A stretch of DNA of 19,782 nt from Streptococcaceae bacterium (GTDB lineage Bacteria; Bacillota; Bacilli; Lactobacillales; Streptococcaceae). The translations under genes were made by a program, and so were the position numbers. The notes beneath the pieces were generated by a model. That model saw nothing but the letters and a program-made list of their open reading frames with translations. It was not told the origin of the DNA and did no database searches. The stretch covers positions 1 to 19,782 of the forward strand of contig JAISYB010000138.1 of NCBI GenBank assembly GCA_031270215.1. The letters are read 5' to 3'. Below are positions 6,748 to 15,569 of the stretch, one piece after another (position 1 is the first letter of the stretch; every line of letters begins with the position of its first letter).

Positions 6748-7570
6748 AGCCTTTCTTGCACTTTTTCCAAAAGCTATTTTAAATCCGAGCTCGCAAAACT
6801 ATCTTTGCTTTGAAGTAGAAGGTAAGCAATTTGGTCTGCTCGAAAGTGATTTGACTGTGCGTGAGCAACAGCTACTCCTGATGCTTTTCCCTCTTAAAAA
6901 GCCGCAGGTCGCTCATCAATGGTTGACAAATCTATTAGATAAAGATTATCAAAATGCCTTTAAGCTTCGGATTATTCAATTTGTCGTTAGCAATAAGGTG
7001 GTAGAAGAGGACTTCCTATCAAGCTTAAAGCTTTTAGTCCCTAATGTTGAAGCAGTTTTCTTTATTGACCAAACGCAAGGTTTGTTGATTGAGCGCTTTT
7101 GTGGGGAGCATTTATCTTTTGAGGAGTTTGAGGAGATTTTTCAAGCTCTAGGTGTGGACTTTTCGGTGTCAATTACCGCTTATCTCGGCTTGTTCTTTGA
7201 GAAAGACAGTTATCAGTCGATTTTTTATCAATGTGAGCGTGAATACTTTAAACTCTTGTGTGATTTTAAGAGGAGCTATCAAGTCACGCTGAGTTTTGCG
7301 GATTATTTTTTGAAGCATATAGAGCAGGCGATTAATCAGCCACTTGCAAATTATCTAAAGGAATGTTTGCAGCAGGATAGTGATTTGAAGCAGTTGATTA
7401 TAACGCTTTGGGAAAGTGACACTTCATTAAGCGTTGCAAGCTCAAAATTATTTATTCACCGTAATACCTTGCAGTATAAGCTTAAGAAATTCCAAGAAGC
7501 TTTTGGTTTTCCGTTAAAAAATCTAAAAACATTAAGTCTATGCTATTTATTACTGGTGCAAGAGGAGTAA
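6737..7570 (+). CDS. PucR/CdaR-type helix-turn-helix regulator, function unknown
   Basis: A 277-residue protein whose C-terminal region (about 218-275, with SLSVASSKLFIHRNTLQYKL and a following KNLKTLSLCYLLL) is the PucR-type HTH domain found in CdaR/sugar-diacid and purine-catabolism regulators. The N-terminal ~200 residues show no motif I recognise and no membrane segment. It starts inside the end of purR (ATGAAAGCTGA), so translation is probably coupled. It faces the msmK-like ATPase gene across a shared terminator; genes of this type are often seen near msmK in streptococci, so a role in sugar control is possible but only inferred. Confidence 0.75.
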   Translation: MKAEAFLALFPKAILNPSSQNYLCFEVEGKQFGLLESDLTVREQQLLLMLFPLKKPQVAHQWLTNLLDKDYQNAFKLRIIQFVVSNKVVEEDFLSSLKLLVPNVEAVFFIDQTQGLLIERFCGEHLSFEEFEEIFQALGVDFSVSITAYLGLFFEKDSYQSIFYQCEREYFKLLCDFKRSYQVTLSFADYFLKHIEQAINQPLANYLKECLQQDSDLKQLIITLWESDTSLSVASSKLFIHRNTLQYKLKKFQEAFGFPLKNLKTLSLCYLLLVQEE

Positions 7571-7572
7571 AT

Positions 7573-7614
7573 AAACGCATGAATGCGACTGATTAGCCGT
7601 ACTCATGCGTTTTT
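7573..7614. terminator. Bidirectional terminator between the PucR-type gene and msmK
   Basis: AAACGCATGA (7573-7582) pairs perfectly with TCATGCGTTT (7603-7612). The + side continues in T residues and the - side in TTTATTTA, so it can end both convergent transcripts. Confidence 0.85.
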
Positions 7615-7622
7615 GTTTGTGT

Positions 7623-8729
7623 TTATTCAACAATGCGAAGCTCTGTTTTAGGGTCAAAGAAGTGTCCCTTATTGGTATTAAAAACTAATTCAACGCTATC
7701 GCCAGGCTTATGGAAATCACGTGCGTCAACTTTGGAAACAAATTCGCTATCACCAGTCTTGGAGTAAAGCATTGTTTCAGCACCTAAGAGTTCTGAAACG
7801 ACTACCTCTGCTTTAACCTTAGCATCTGGGAAAACGTCCATGACAAGATTTGAAGCGGAGATGTCCTCCGGACGAATACCAAAGAAGATTTCTTGACCAT
7901 TATAACCCTTGGCGTCAAGTAATTTTCGTTGACCTTCTGTTAGTTCGATCTCGATACCGTGATGGTTTGTAATTACGCCGTCCTTATAGGTTACGTTGAA
8001 GAAATTCATAGCTGGGCTACCGATAAAGCCTGCGACAAATTTATTAGTCGGTTCATTGTAAACTTGTTGTGGTGTGCCGATTTGTTGAATGATACCGTCT
8101 TTCATAATCACGATACGATCTGCCAAAGTCATCGCTTCCGTTTGGTCGTGAGTGACGTAAATGGTTGTTGCACCAATTCGGCGGTGGATTTTTGCAATCT
8201 CTGCACGCATAGATACACGAAGCTTAGCATCTAAGTTTGAAAGTGGTTCGTCCATTAAGAATACCTTCGCATCTCGAACAATCGCACGTCCCATTGCGAC
8301 ACGTTGACGCTGTCCGCCAGACATATCAGCGGGTTTACGTTCTAATAAATCAGTCAATCCTAAGATTTCTGCGGCCGCTCTGACACGTTCATTAATCTCT
8401 GACTTAGGATATTTTCTAAGCTTTAGACCAAATGCCATATTATCAAAAACGGTCATATGTGGATAAAGAGCGTAGTTTTGAAATACCATAGCAATGTCAC
8501 GGTCTTTTGGTGTGACATTATTCATCAAGACATCTCCGATGTAAAATTCGCCGTCTGTAATGTCCTCAAGTCCTGCAATCATGCGCAGGGTTGTTGATTT
8601 TCCGCAGCCACTTGGACCAACAAAGACGATGAATTCCTTGTCCTTAATATTTAAATTAAAGTCCTTGACCGAGTAACTGTCATTGTTTGGATACTTCTTA
8701 TCAACATGTGTTAATTTCATTTCTACCAT
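7623..8729 (-). CDS. msmK: Multiple-sugar ABC transporter ATPase (MsmK/UgpC type)
   Basis: A 368-residue carbohydrate-uptake ATPase: Walker A GPSGCGKST (38-46), Q-loop FQNYALYPH, signature MSGGQ (136-140), Walker B VFLMDEP (156-162), switch His 194 in VTHDQTEAM, and a C-terminal TOBE-type regulatory region (about 235-368) as in MalK. It energises CUT1-type sugar importers. No permease or binding-protein gene is adjacent, which fits the streptococcal MsmK that serves several transporters. AGAGG lies 8 nt before the ATG. Confidence 0.92.
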   Translation of the reverse strand: MVEMKLTHVDKKYPNNDSYSVKDFNLNIKDKEFIVFVGPSGCGKSTTLRMIAGLEDITDGEFYIGDVLMNNVTPKDRDIAMVFQNYALYPHMTVFDNMAFGLKLRKYPKSEINERVRAAAEILGLTDLLERKPADMSGGQRQRVAMGRAIVRDAKVFLMDEPLSNLDAKLRVSMRAEIAKIHRRIGATTIYVTHDQTEAMTLADRIVIMKDGIIQQIGTPQQVYNEPTNKFVAGFIGSPAMNFFNVTYKDGVITNHHGIEIELTEGQRKLLDAKGYNGQEIFFGIRPEDISASNLVMDVFPDAKVKAEVVVSELLGAETMLYSKTGDSEFVSKVDARDFHKPGDSVELVFNTNKGHFFDPKTELRIVE

Positions 8730-8760
8730 TTTTTTTACCTCTTTTCGTATGTTTAAGCCA

Positions 8761-8766
8761 ATTATA
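8761..8766 (-). promoter_or_regulatory. Possible -10 box for msmK
   Basis: TATAAT on the - strand, about 31 nt before the msmK ATG. The -35 region is poor (TTTTCT at 17 nt), and no clear catabolite-response (cre) site was found. Confidence 0.4.
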
Positions 8767-8850
8767 GCGGAGTGGTATTTTGGAGAAAAGGTTCAATTAA
8801 ACAAATAATCGCAGAGTTTTTGTGCAAAATGACTAAAAATTTCTTTGTTA

Positions 8851-8859
8851 TGTTACAAT
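8851..8859 (+). promoter_or_regulatory. Extended -10 promoter for the DUF1149-degV-mazG-dapB-cca group
   Basis: TGT-TACAAT is an extended -10 about 68 nt upstream of the DUF1149 ATG. It is the only convincing promoter in the 198-nt gap facing this direction. Confidence 0.45.
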
Positions 8860-8927
8860 AAATCCTAGTGAATGGTAAAAAGTTGTGTGAATTTTCATCG
8901 TCAATTTAATGTTTAAGGAGTCTATTT

Positions 8928-9311
8928 ATGGAAATCAGCCGTCAAAAGGAATTTGTTCAAGCTTATCATTATGATGCTAGAAATCTGGAGTGGGAAAAGG
9001 AAAATTCAACGCCAGAAACAGAGATTAATGTCAGTTTTCAGTTGCATGATGCTAATGAGAAAGAGAATCAAACAGCATTAGGGACATCATTACAGTTTCA
9101 GCTAGTCTTTGATAACTATGTTTTAACAGGTGTTGTAACCCAGATAAATGTCATACATCACCGATTAATTAAGGCGCAAACAGATTTAAACCAAAGTGAG
9201 GTTGAGGAATTAGTTGCACCATTGTTTGATTTAATCAAGAGAATGACTTATGAAGTAACCGAAATTGCCATGGACGAGCCTGGCATTCAATTAAATTTTG
9301 AAAAGCAATAA
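8928..9311 (+). CDS. DUF1149 family protein (SecB-like fold), unknown function
   Basis: A 127-residue soluble protein beginning MEISRQKEFVQAYHYDARN, with ELVAPLFDLIKRMTYEVTEIA near the C-terminus, the pattern of the streptococcal/lactococcal DUF1149 family. The family is thought to share the SecB-like fold, which suggests binding of unfolded chains or an antitoxin-like partner, but no function is shown by this sequence. AAGGAG precedes the ATG. It is the first gene of a compact group; degV follows after 8 nt. Confidence 0.85.
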   Translation: MEISRQKEFVQAYHYDARNLEWEKENSTPETEINVSFQLHDANEKENQTALGTSLQFQLVFDNYVLTGVVTQINVIHHRLIKAQTDLNQSEVEELVAPLFDLIKRMTYEVTEIAMDEPGIQLNFEKQ

Positions 9312-9319
9312 GGAGAATT

Positions 9320-10168
9320 ATGAAACTAGCAGTATTAACGGATACGAGTGCGACATTTACTAATATGCCACATTTTGACAATTTATTTATTCTGGATATT
9401 CCGATTAATATTGATGGTGTGGAATATATTGAAAATAAAAACATCACGATTGATGATTTTTATATTAAGATTCGTCAAGCGGAGTATTTCCCTAAAACAA
9501 GTCAGCCGTCAATTGGTATGACCTTTGAATTGGTTGAGAAATTAGTTGAAGCAGGCTATGACACAATTATCGGCTTGTTTTTATCCAGTGGAATTTCAGG
9601 ATTTTATCAAACGGTTCAAATCTTGCAAGCACAGTTTCCGGCAGTTGACTTTCGGTTGCTTGACTCAAAGATTACAAGTGCACCGTTAGGAGAAATGGTC
9701 AAAACTGCCCTCGTGATGAATGAGGCAAATCAAGATATTACGCAGATTATCGCAGCATTAAACCAGATGATTGAAGGGGCATTAGCTTATATTATCGTTG
9801 ATGATTTAAATTACCTCGTGCGTGGCGGCAGATTACACGCAAGCAATGCCATGATTGGCAATTTACTGAAAATCAAGCCGATATTGATGTTTGATGAAGG
9901 AGAAATTGTTCCAGCAGAAAAGGTGCGAACACAAAAGAAGAGTATCAAGCGTTTGGCGGAGCTTATCAAGGAACGAACGGACGAGATTCCTTCTAAGCTT
10001 TGGTTAATTCATGCAAATGCCTTTGATAAAACAGCGTTGCTTAAGGCGCAGCTCAAGGCAGATTATGGTTTGCATGCAGAGATTGTGCCATTTAATGCAG
10101 TGATTACTGCACATTTAGGAGAGGGAGCGATTGGTGTTGGTTTTACCCCAAAACTCACAGATGAATGA
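9320..10168 (+). CDS. DegV family fatty-acid-binding protein (FakB type)
   Basis: A 282-residue two-domain DegV protein with the N-terminal LTDTSA segment, LSSGISGFYQT, and LVRGGRLHASNAM before the ligand-binding C-terminal domain. In Gram-positives such proteins bind fatty acids and present them to FakA kinase for incorporation into lipids; the preferred chain is not readable. AGGAG precedes the start, and the end overlaps mazG by 8 nt. Confidence 0.9.
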   Translation: MKLAVLTDTSATFTNMPHFDNLFILDIPINIDGVEYIENKNITIDDFYIKIRQAEYFPKTSQPSIGMTFELVEKLVEAGYDTIIGLFLSSGISGFYQTVQILQAQFPAVDFRLLDSKITSAPLGEMVKTALVMNEANQDITQIIAALNQMIEGALAYIIVDDLNYLVRGGRLHASNAMIGNLLKIKPILMFDEGEIVPAEKVRTQKKSIKRLAELIKERTDEIPSKLWLIHANAFDKTALLKAQLKADYGLHAEIVPFNAVITAHLGEGAIGVGFTPKLTDE

Positions 10169-10499
10169 TTTGACATTAAAAGCGGCTCAAAGGCAGCTTG
10201 ATGATTATATCAGTCGATTTAAGATTGGCTACTTTCCACCACTTTCGCAGCTGGCAAGGCTGACTGAGGAAGTGGGTGAGCTGGCGCGTGAAGTGATGGA
10301 TAGCTATGGCGAAAAGCCAAAGAAAGCCTCCGAGCCTCTAAGCAATGTCGCAGAGGAATTGACGGACGTTTTGATTAATCTAATCATCTTTGCAAATAGC
10401 TTAGAGATTGACCTCCAAGCACAGTTTCAAAAAAATATGGAAAAGTTTGAAAGTCGGGACGCAATGCGTTTTGAAAGAATAGAGCAAAGCGAGGGATAA
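10161..10499 (+). CDS. MazG-like nucleotide pyrophosphohydrolase
   Basis: A 112-residue all-helical protein with the MazG metal-binding pattern: ARLTEEVGELAREV and VAEELTDVLINLI give the E-x-x-E ... E-x-x-D set. It probably hydrolyses non-canonical or excess nucleoside triphosphates, like YpjD of Bacillus. The start at 10161 (MNDLTLKAAQRQL) is preferred to an in-frame GTG-type extension from 10131 because it fits the family and overlaps the degV stop by only 8 nt. dapB starts 1 nt after it. Confidence 0.88.
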   Translation: MNDLTLKAAQRQLDDYISRFKIGYFPPLSQLARLTEEVGELAREVMDSYGEKPKKASEPLSNVAEELTDVLINLIIFANSLEIDLQAQFQKNMEKFESRDAMRFERIEQSEG

Positions 10500-10500
10500 A

Positions 10501-11265
10501 ATGATTAAGGTTGTAATTGCAGGCTTCTTAGGGAAAATGGGACAGGCGGCGCTTAATATGGTGCAAAACGAAGCAGAGTTTGAGCTTGTTGGCTTAATTG
10601 ATCCATTTGCTAAAGATAAGGAGCTTCAAGGTGTTCCGGTTTATAATGACAAATCAGCGCTTTTAGATGTGTCAGCTGATGTCTGGATTGATTTTACAGT
10701 ACCGGAGGTTGCATATGAAAACACTAAATTTGCCTTGGAAAATGGTTTTTCTCCTGTTGTTGGGACGACCGGCTTTACTCAAGAGGTGATTATTGAGTTA
10801 AAGCAAATAGCGAAATCAAAGAAATTAGGCGGATTAATTGCGCCTAACTTTGCGATTGGTGCCGTTTTAATGATGCAATTTGCTAAAAAGGCAGCAGAAT
10901 ATCTGCCCGATGTCGAGATTATCGAGCTACATCATGATCAAAAAGTAGATGCGCCGAGCGGTACCGCCCTAAAAACTGCCGAGATGATTGCGGAGGTTCG
11001 TCAGAAAAAATTACAAGGCGCTGTAAATGAAATCGAGCTAATTGACGGCGCAAGAGGTGCAAATTATGATGGTTTGAGGATTCACAGCGTTCGTTTACCA
11101 GGACTTGTTGCACATCAAGAGGTCTTGTTTGGTGCAAAGGGCGAGGGTCTAACGATTAGACATGATTCATACGATCGATCTTCATTTATGTCGGGCGTTA
11201 ATCATGCAATTAAGCAGGTTGTGCTTCTTGATGGATTAGTCTATGGGTTAGAGAACTTGCTATGA
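10501..11265 (+). CDS. dapB: 4-hydroxy-tetrahydrodipicolinate reductase
   Basis: A 254-residue enzyme with the N-terminal dinucleotide-binding loop AGFLGKMGQA (7-16) and the family signature ELHHDQKVDAPSGTA (142-156), containing the active-site His pair and Lys. It reduces the dapA product with NAD(P)H in lysine/diaminopimelate synthesis, which also supplies Lys for peptidoglycan in this lineage. RBS GAGGGA is within the end of mazG. It overlaps cca by ATGA. Confidence 0.96.
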   Translation: MIKVVIAGFLGKMGQAALNMVQNEAEFELVGLIDPFAKDKELQGVPVYNDKSALLDVSADVWIDFTVPEVAYENTKFALENGFSPVVGTTGFTQEVIIELKQIAKSKKLGGLIAPNFAIGAVLMMQFAKKAAEYLPDVEIIELHHDQKVDAPSGTALKTAEMIAEVRQKKLQGAVNEIELIDGARGANYDGLRIHSVRLPGLVAHQEVLFGAKGEGLTIRHDSYDRSSFMSGVNHAIKQVVLLDGLVYGLENLL

Positions 11266-12458
11266 AATTGAATAACCTACCTTTAGAATTTAAACAAGCG
11301 CTGCCTGTATTGGCGAAGCTTCAGGCTGCAGGATTTTTAGCTTATTTTGTTGGTGGTAGTGTTCGGGATTCCTTATTAGGACGCTACATTCATGATGTCG
11401 ATATTGCGACTAGCGCAACGCCCTATGAAGTAAAAAAAATCTTTTGCCGCACGATTGATATCGGTATTGAGCATGGCACAGTTCTAGTTTTGATAGATGA
11501 TTTGTCATTTGAAATTACAACCTTTAGAACAGAAGATCAGTATCAGGACTTTCGCAGACCAAAGTCGGTTGCCTTTGTTAGAAGCTTATCAGATGATTTA
11601 AAGCGCCGTGACTTTACTGTCAATGCACTTGCGATGGATAGTTCGGGCGAAATTATTGATTTATTTGACGGTTTGACGGATTTATCAGCTAAAATTATCC
11701 GTGCAGTCGGCAATCCTTCGGAGCGCTTTGGAGAGGATGCTTTGCGAATTTTGCGTGCCTTCCGCTTTGTTAGTGTCTTAGGTTTCGAGATTGATTCCGA
11801 CACCTTGGCAGGAATTGCTAAGACAAAGCATTTACTAGCGCATATCTCAGCAGAACGCATTGAAATGGAACTTTCTAAGCTGCTGGTTGGCTCGTTTTAC
11901 ACACAGGCAATCGGTGAGCTGCTCAAGCTAGAAGTTGAACAAGGGTTCCCAGCAGACATCACACGTGGTTTAAAAGGCTTAGCTAAGCTTAATTTACCAT
12001 TATCGCTTGAAGCTGCGTGGGTGCTATTGTGTTATTTTAATCAGTCTACGCCAGAGGAGGTCAAGCCATTATTAAAGGCATTTAAGCATTCAAATAGTTT
12101 TATCAAAAGAATTATGAGATTATTAAGTGGCTTGTACGAGCGCCTTAGAGGTCAATGGACGATTGATAGCGTTTATAGCTACGGCTTGTCAGACTGCTTG
12201 GCGATTGAAGCGCTGGCTGACAGCTTGGGTCAAAGGCGAGATGATGAGCAGATTCGCCAATTGTTTGCGGCATTACCGATTCATCACAAGACGGATTTAG
12301 CGATTAATGGGACGGATATTTTAGCAGTCTTAGATAAAAAGCAGGGTAGTTGGTTAGGCGAAGTCCTATCCGAGCTTGAATATCAGGTGCTTCACGGCAG
12401 GCTAGACAATCGTCGGCAAGACTTGCTTGACTATCTCTTAAAGCTAGAGCGTAAGTAG
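11262..12458 (+). CDS. cca: CCA tRNA nucleotidyltransferase
   Basis: A 398-residue class II CCA-adding enzyme: GGSVRD (31-36), metal-binding DVD (45-47), FRTE, RRDFTVNA (115-122) and the template EDALRILRAFRF (158-169) whose E-D-x-x-R set selects ATP/CTP. It repairs or builds the 3' CCA of tRNA. Length is normal for Firmicutes. It overlaps dapB by 4 nt and ends the compact group; 358 nt of non-coding DNA follows. Confidence 0.96.
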   Translation: MKLNNLPLEFKQALPVLAKLQAAGFLAYFVGGSVRDSLLGRYIHDVDIATSATPYEVKKIFCRTIDIGIEHGTVLVLIDDLSFEITTFRTEDQYQDFRRPKSVAFVRSLSDDLKRRDFTVNALAMDSSGEIIDLFDGLTDLSAKIIRAVGNPSERFGEDALRILRAFRFVSVLGFEIDSDTLAGIAKTKHLLAHISAERIEMELSKLLVGSFYTQAIGELLKLEVEQGFPADITRGLKGLAKLNLPLSLEAAWVLLCYFNQSTPEEVKPLLKAFKHSNSFIKRIMRLLSGLYERLRGQWTIDSVYSYGLSDCLAIEALADSLGQRRDDEQIRQLFAALPIHHKTDLAINGTDILAVLDKKQGSWLGEVLSELEYQVLHGRLDNRRQDLLDYLLKLERK

Positions 12459-12816
12459 CCTTGATAAGCTGGAAACCTCTTTAATGAAGTCAAGTAGCGC
12501 CGACTGGACGTCAACTAAGGTAATTCGCAAAGGCACGTTGCCGCATTGTTGCTTGTGTAGCGAACATTAAACAGAAGGCAAAGACCTATTGTCCCAACCT
12601 CAACTTCAATGCCATAGGGAAGCGATAGATGCGGGCAAGTGTCCTCATTTTTTAACTTTTTATGTCGTTAATCGCCGCTGTTTCAGCTTTAGAGGGATTA
12701 AATATTCAAGACTAAAAAAGATTTCCTAGAGCTTGTCATCTTTCGGCAGGTCTGAGCCAACATCTTTGATTGACAATCGTGTAAAACTCTTAGCTTCTAA
12801 ATGACAGGAGAATGAA
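12459..12816. other. 358-nt non-coding gap between cca and the ABC-F gene, possible leader or small RNA
   Basis: No plausible reading frame on either strand. Local stems visible: GGCA-CGT-TGCC (12532-12542), TTCGC/GCGAA (about 12524-12564), CCTAT/ATAGG (12585-12589 and 12614-12618), and TTAATC/GATTAA (12668-12701) enclosing GCTG-TTT-CAGC. T-rich stretches occur at about 12648-12661. On the - strand AAAGAT/ATCTTTTTT (about 12715-12745) resembles a terminator. TTGACA at 12770 lies in the palindrome GATTGACAATC, but no good -10 follows. No T-box, 6S, tmRNA, SRP RNA or RNase P signature was recognised. A structured leader for the ABC-F gene is possible, since some ABC-F genes have attenuators, but I see no leader peptide. 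Confidence 0.4.
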
Positions 12817-14709
12817 ATGAAGGAATTAAAGGTTGAACATTTAAATAAGTCAGTAGGAGATAAGGTATTGTTTACAGACGCCTCCTTTTTGCTTCGTGAA
12901 AATGACCGTGTTGGTTTAATTGGCGACAATGGCACCGGCAAGACGAGCCTGTTAAACTTGATATTTGATGGCTATGGCTTTGACGGTGATGTCAATCCTA
13001 TCCAAAAACCTGCGGATTTCACGATTACTTATTTATCACAAACACCGGATTTTAAGGAAGAGGATAGCGTGCTAGAGGCAGTTTTGACTAGCAATCAGCC
13101 AGCCATTCGAGCGGTTTTTAATTATGAACAGGCACTGTTAGCATTATCTCGTGAGCATACCCCGAAGTTTCAAAGGCAATTGGAACTGGCTGAGGAGAGA
13201 ATGCATGAAACAAATGCGTGGACGATTGAAGCAGAGGTCAAGGCAATTTTAACTCAGCTTGAGATTACCGATTTTCATCAGCGGATTGGGGAATTATCAG
13301 GCGGTCAAAAGCGCCGTGTACAATTGGCAAATGCACTCGTGACACCAACGGATTTATTGCTTTTAGACGAGCCAACGAACCATTTAGATGCACGAGCGAT
13401 TCTTTGGCTACAGAGCTATCTGATGAAATTTAAAGGAATTTTGCTCTTTGTAACGCATGATCGATACTTTCTTGATGCAGTTAGTAATAAAATATTTGAG
13501 ATTACTAATCAAGCCATTCAGCAATATCAGGGCAATTATGCGGATTATCTGGCGCAAAGGGCGCAAAGAGAGCAGCTTCTTGTCAGTCAAACACATAAAG
13601 CAAAGCAGCTCTATAAGGATGAACTCGCATGGATGCGTGCTGGAGCTAAGGCGAGAAGCACGAAGCAGCAAGCACGGATTAACCGATTTAATGCTTTAGA
13701 GGAAACACTTAAGGGGCAAAAGGTCAAAACGAAGCTGGATATTCACTTTGATGCCTCGCGGATTGGTAAGAAAGTAATAGAGATAATAGATGCTAGCTTT
13801 CGATATGACCAACAAATAATTTTTGAAGATTTTAATTTAATCATTCAAAATACTGATCGAATCGGGGTGCTCGGGAAGAATGGCGCGGGGAAAACAACGC
13901 TGTTAAAGCTATTAACTGGAGAATTATCCCTGACCTCTGGGAGCTTTGCAGCAGGAAAAACTCTAAGAATTGGTTACTTTTCTCAGGAAATTAAAAATTT
14001 GGACGATACTAAGCGAGTTCTGCCGTTTCTACAATCATTTGCTGAAAGCTATCAGAGTGCAGGAGAAACGATTAGTATTACGAGTCTGTTGGAGCAATTC
14101 TTATTTCCCAAGGAAAGTCATGGTAAGCTGATTGGTACACTTTCAGGCGGTGAAAGAAAACGGCTATATCTATTGACCTTATTGATAAAAAAGCCGAATT
14201 TTTTAATCATGGATGAGCCGACTAATGACTTGGATGTGGCAACCTTGATTGTCTTAGAGCATTTCTTAAGAAAGTTTCAGGGTCCAATTGTTGTGGTCAG
14301 TCATGATCGTTATTTTATGGATAAGGTAACGGATAAGCTTTTAGTCATAAAAGATAAAAGAATTACTGAGTATTTTGGCAATTATTCAGATTTTTTAAAT
14401 GAACAGGCGGATAAGCAGGCAACTTCAAATATTTCAGCTAAGCCAGCCGGAGCTGGACAGCAAAAGCCAGTCAGTCAGAAGCTATCGTATTTTGAGAAGA
14501 AGGAGTGGCTTGTGATTGAAGATGAAATTGCTGAACTTGAAGTGCAGCTTGAAACGATTGACACTCAAATGAACGACTGCGGCAGTGACTTTAGTCAGCT
14601 GAATCAACTACAAAAAGAATTGGACGAATTAACCGCTCGCTTGGAGAAAAAGTACGAGCGTTGGGAATATTTAAGTGAAAAAGCAAGTGAAGCAGACTTA
14701 CGAGCATGA
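12817..14709 (+). CDS. ABC-F ATPase, Uup/YfmR type
   Basis: A 630-residue protein with two ABC domains and no membrane segments. Domain 1: Walker A GDNGTGKTS (36-44), signature LSGGQ (159-163), LLLLDEPTNHLD. A long helical linker (about 240-310, AWMRAGAKARSTKQQARINRF region, written here in part: AWMRAGAKARST) reaches toward the ribosome in this family. Domain 2: GKNGAGKTT (352-360), LSGGE (441-445), IMDEPTNDLD. The C-terminus (about 555-630) is a charged coiled coil after a Gln/Pro/Ala-rich hinge, typical of Uup/YfmR rather than EttA. Such proteins act on stalled or damaged ribosomes; antibiotic protection cannot be inferred. AGGAG precedes the ATG; thyA follows after 12 nt. Confidence 0.92.
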   Translation: MKELKVEHLNKSVGDKVLFTDASFLLRENDRVGLIGDNGTGKTSLLNLIFDGYGFDGDVNPIQKPADFTITYLSQTPDFKEEDSVLEAVLTSNQPAIRAVFNYEQALLALSREHTPKFQRQLELAEERMHETNAWTIEAEVKAILTQLEITDFHQRIGELSGGQKRRVQLANALVTPTDLLLLDEPTNHLDARAILWLQSYLMKFKGILLFVTHDRYFLDAVSNKIFEITNQAIQQYQGNYADYLAQRAQREQLLVSQTHKAKQLYKDELAWMRAGAKARSTKQQARINRFNALEETLKGQKVKTKLDIHFDASRIGKKVIEIIDASFRYDQQIIFEDFNLIIQNTDRIGVLGKNGAGKTTLLKLLTGELSLTSGSFAAGKTLRIGYFSQEIKNLDDTKRVLPFLQSFAESYQSAGETISITSLLEQFLFPKESHGKLIGTLSGGERKRLYLLTLLIKKPNFLIMDEPTNDLDVATLIVLEHFLRKFQGPIVVVSHDRYFMDKVTDKLLVIKDKRITEYFGNYSDFLNEQADKQATSNISAKPAGAGQQKPVSQKLSYFEKKEWLVIEDEIAELEVQLETIDTQMNDCGSDFSQLNQLQKELDELTARLEKKYERWEYLSEKASEADLRA

Positions 14710-14721
14710 AAAGGAGAGTTT

Positions 14722-15558
14722 ATGACTTACGCAGATTATCTTTTTAAAGCAAATATCACCAAAATCTTGAACGAGGGTGTCTTTAGCGAGCACGCTAGAC
14801 CACGCTATAAAAACGGTCATATTGCCAATAGCAAGTACATCACAGGCAGCTTTGCGGAGTATGACTTGGCTAAGGGACAATTTCCGATTACAACGCTTAG
14901 ACCAATTCCAATCAAATCAGCGATTAAGGAGCTGCTCTGGATTTATCAAGACGAATCCAACGATTTATCTGTTTTAAATGACAAATACAATGTCCATTAT
15001 TGGAATGATTGGGATATAGGAGATGGCACAATTGGACAGAGATACGGCGCAACGGTTAAAAATCACCAGATTATTAAAAACCTTTTAGACGGATTGGAAA
15101 AAAATCCATGGAATCGCAGAAATGTGATTAACTTATGGCAATACGATGACTTTAATCAAAGCGAGGGGCTTCTACCTTGTGCATTTCAGACGATGTTTGA
15201 TGTCAGACGTGTTGACGGAGAAATCTATTTAGATGCAACTTTAACTCAGCGTTCCAATGACATGCTTGTTGCCCATCACATCAATGCAATGCAATATGTT
15301 GCGCTTCAAATGATGATTGCCAAGCATTTTGGCTGGCAAGTCGGTAAGTTCTTTTATTACATCAACAATTTGCACATTTATGACAATCAAATGGAGCAGG
15401 CGAAGATTTTATTAGAACGTACACCGGCAGAAATTGAGCCAAAATTAGTTTTGGATTTGCCAAATGGCACAAATTTTTATAAAATAAAGGCAGAGGATTT
15501 TGAATTGGTTGATTATCAGCCGGTTAAACCGCAATTAAAATTTGATTTAGCAATCTAA
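14722..15558 (+). CDS. thyA: Thymidylate synthase
   Basis: A 278-residue ThyA with catalytic Cys153 in LLPCAFQTMF, folate-binding NVINLWQYDDF, and QRSNDMLVAHHINAMQY containing the phosphate-binding Arg and the dUMP-contacting residues. It ends in QLKFDLAI, close to the usual A-I/V C-terminus. It methylates dUMP using methylene-tetrahydrofolate, producing dihydrofolate, which the next gene's product recycles. AAGGAGAG lies before the ATG. Confidence 0.97.
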   Translation: MTYADYLFKANITKILNEGVFSEHARPRYKNGHIANSKYITGSFAEYDLAKGQFPITTLRPIPIKSAIKELLWIYQDESNDLSVLNDKYNVHYWNDWDIGDGTIGQRYGATVKNHQIIKNLLDGLEKNPWNRRNVINLWQYDDFNQSEGLLPCAFQTMFDVRRVDGEIYLDATLTQRSNDMLVAHHINAMQYVALQMMIAKHFGWQVGKFFYYINNLHIYDNQMEQAKILLERTPAEIEPKLVLDLPNGTNFYKIKAEDFELVDYQPVKPQLKFDLAI

Positions 15559-15569
15559 AAGGAGACTGC

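Noticed and set aside
12459..12660. 6S RNA, tmRNA, SRP RNA or T-box leader in the gap after cca
   Set aside because: I tried to pair the 5' and 3' arms and found no long closing stem, no tag reading frame, no GGAAG-type SRP loop and no T-box sequence.
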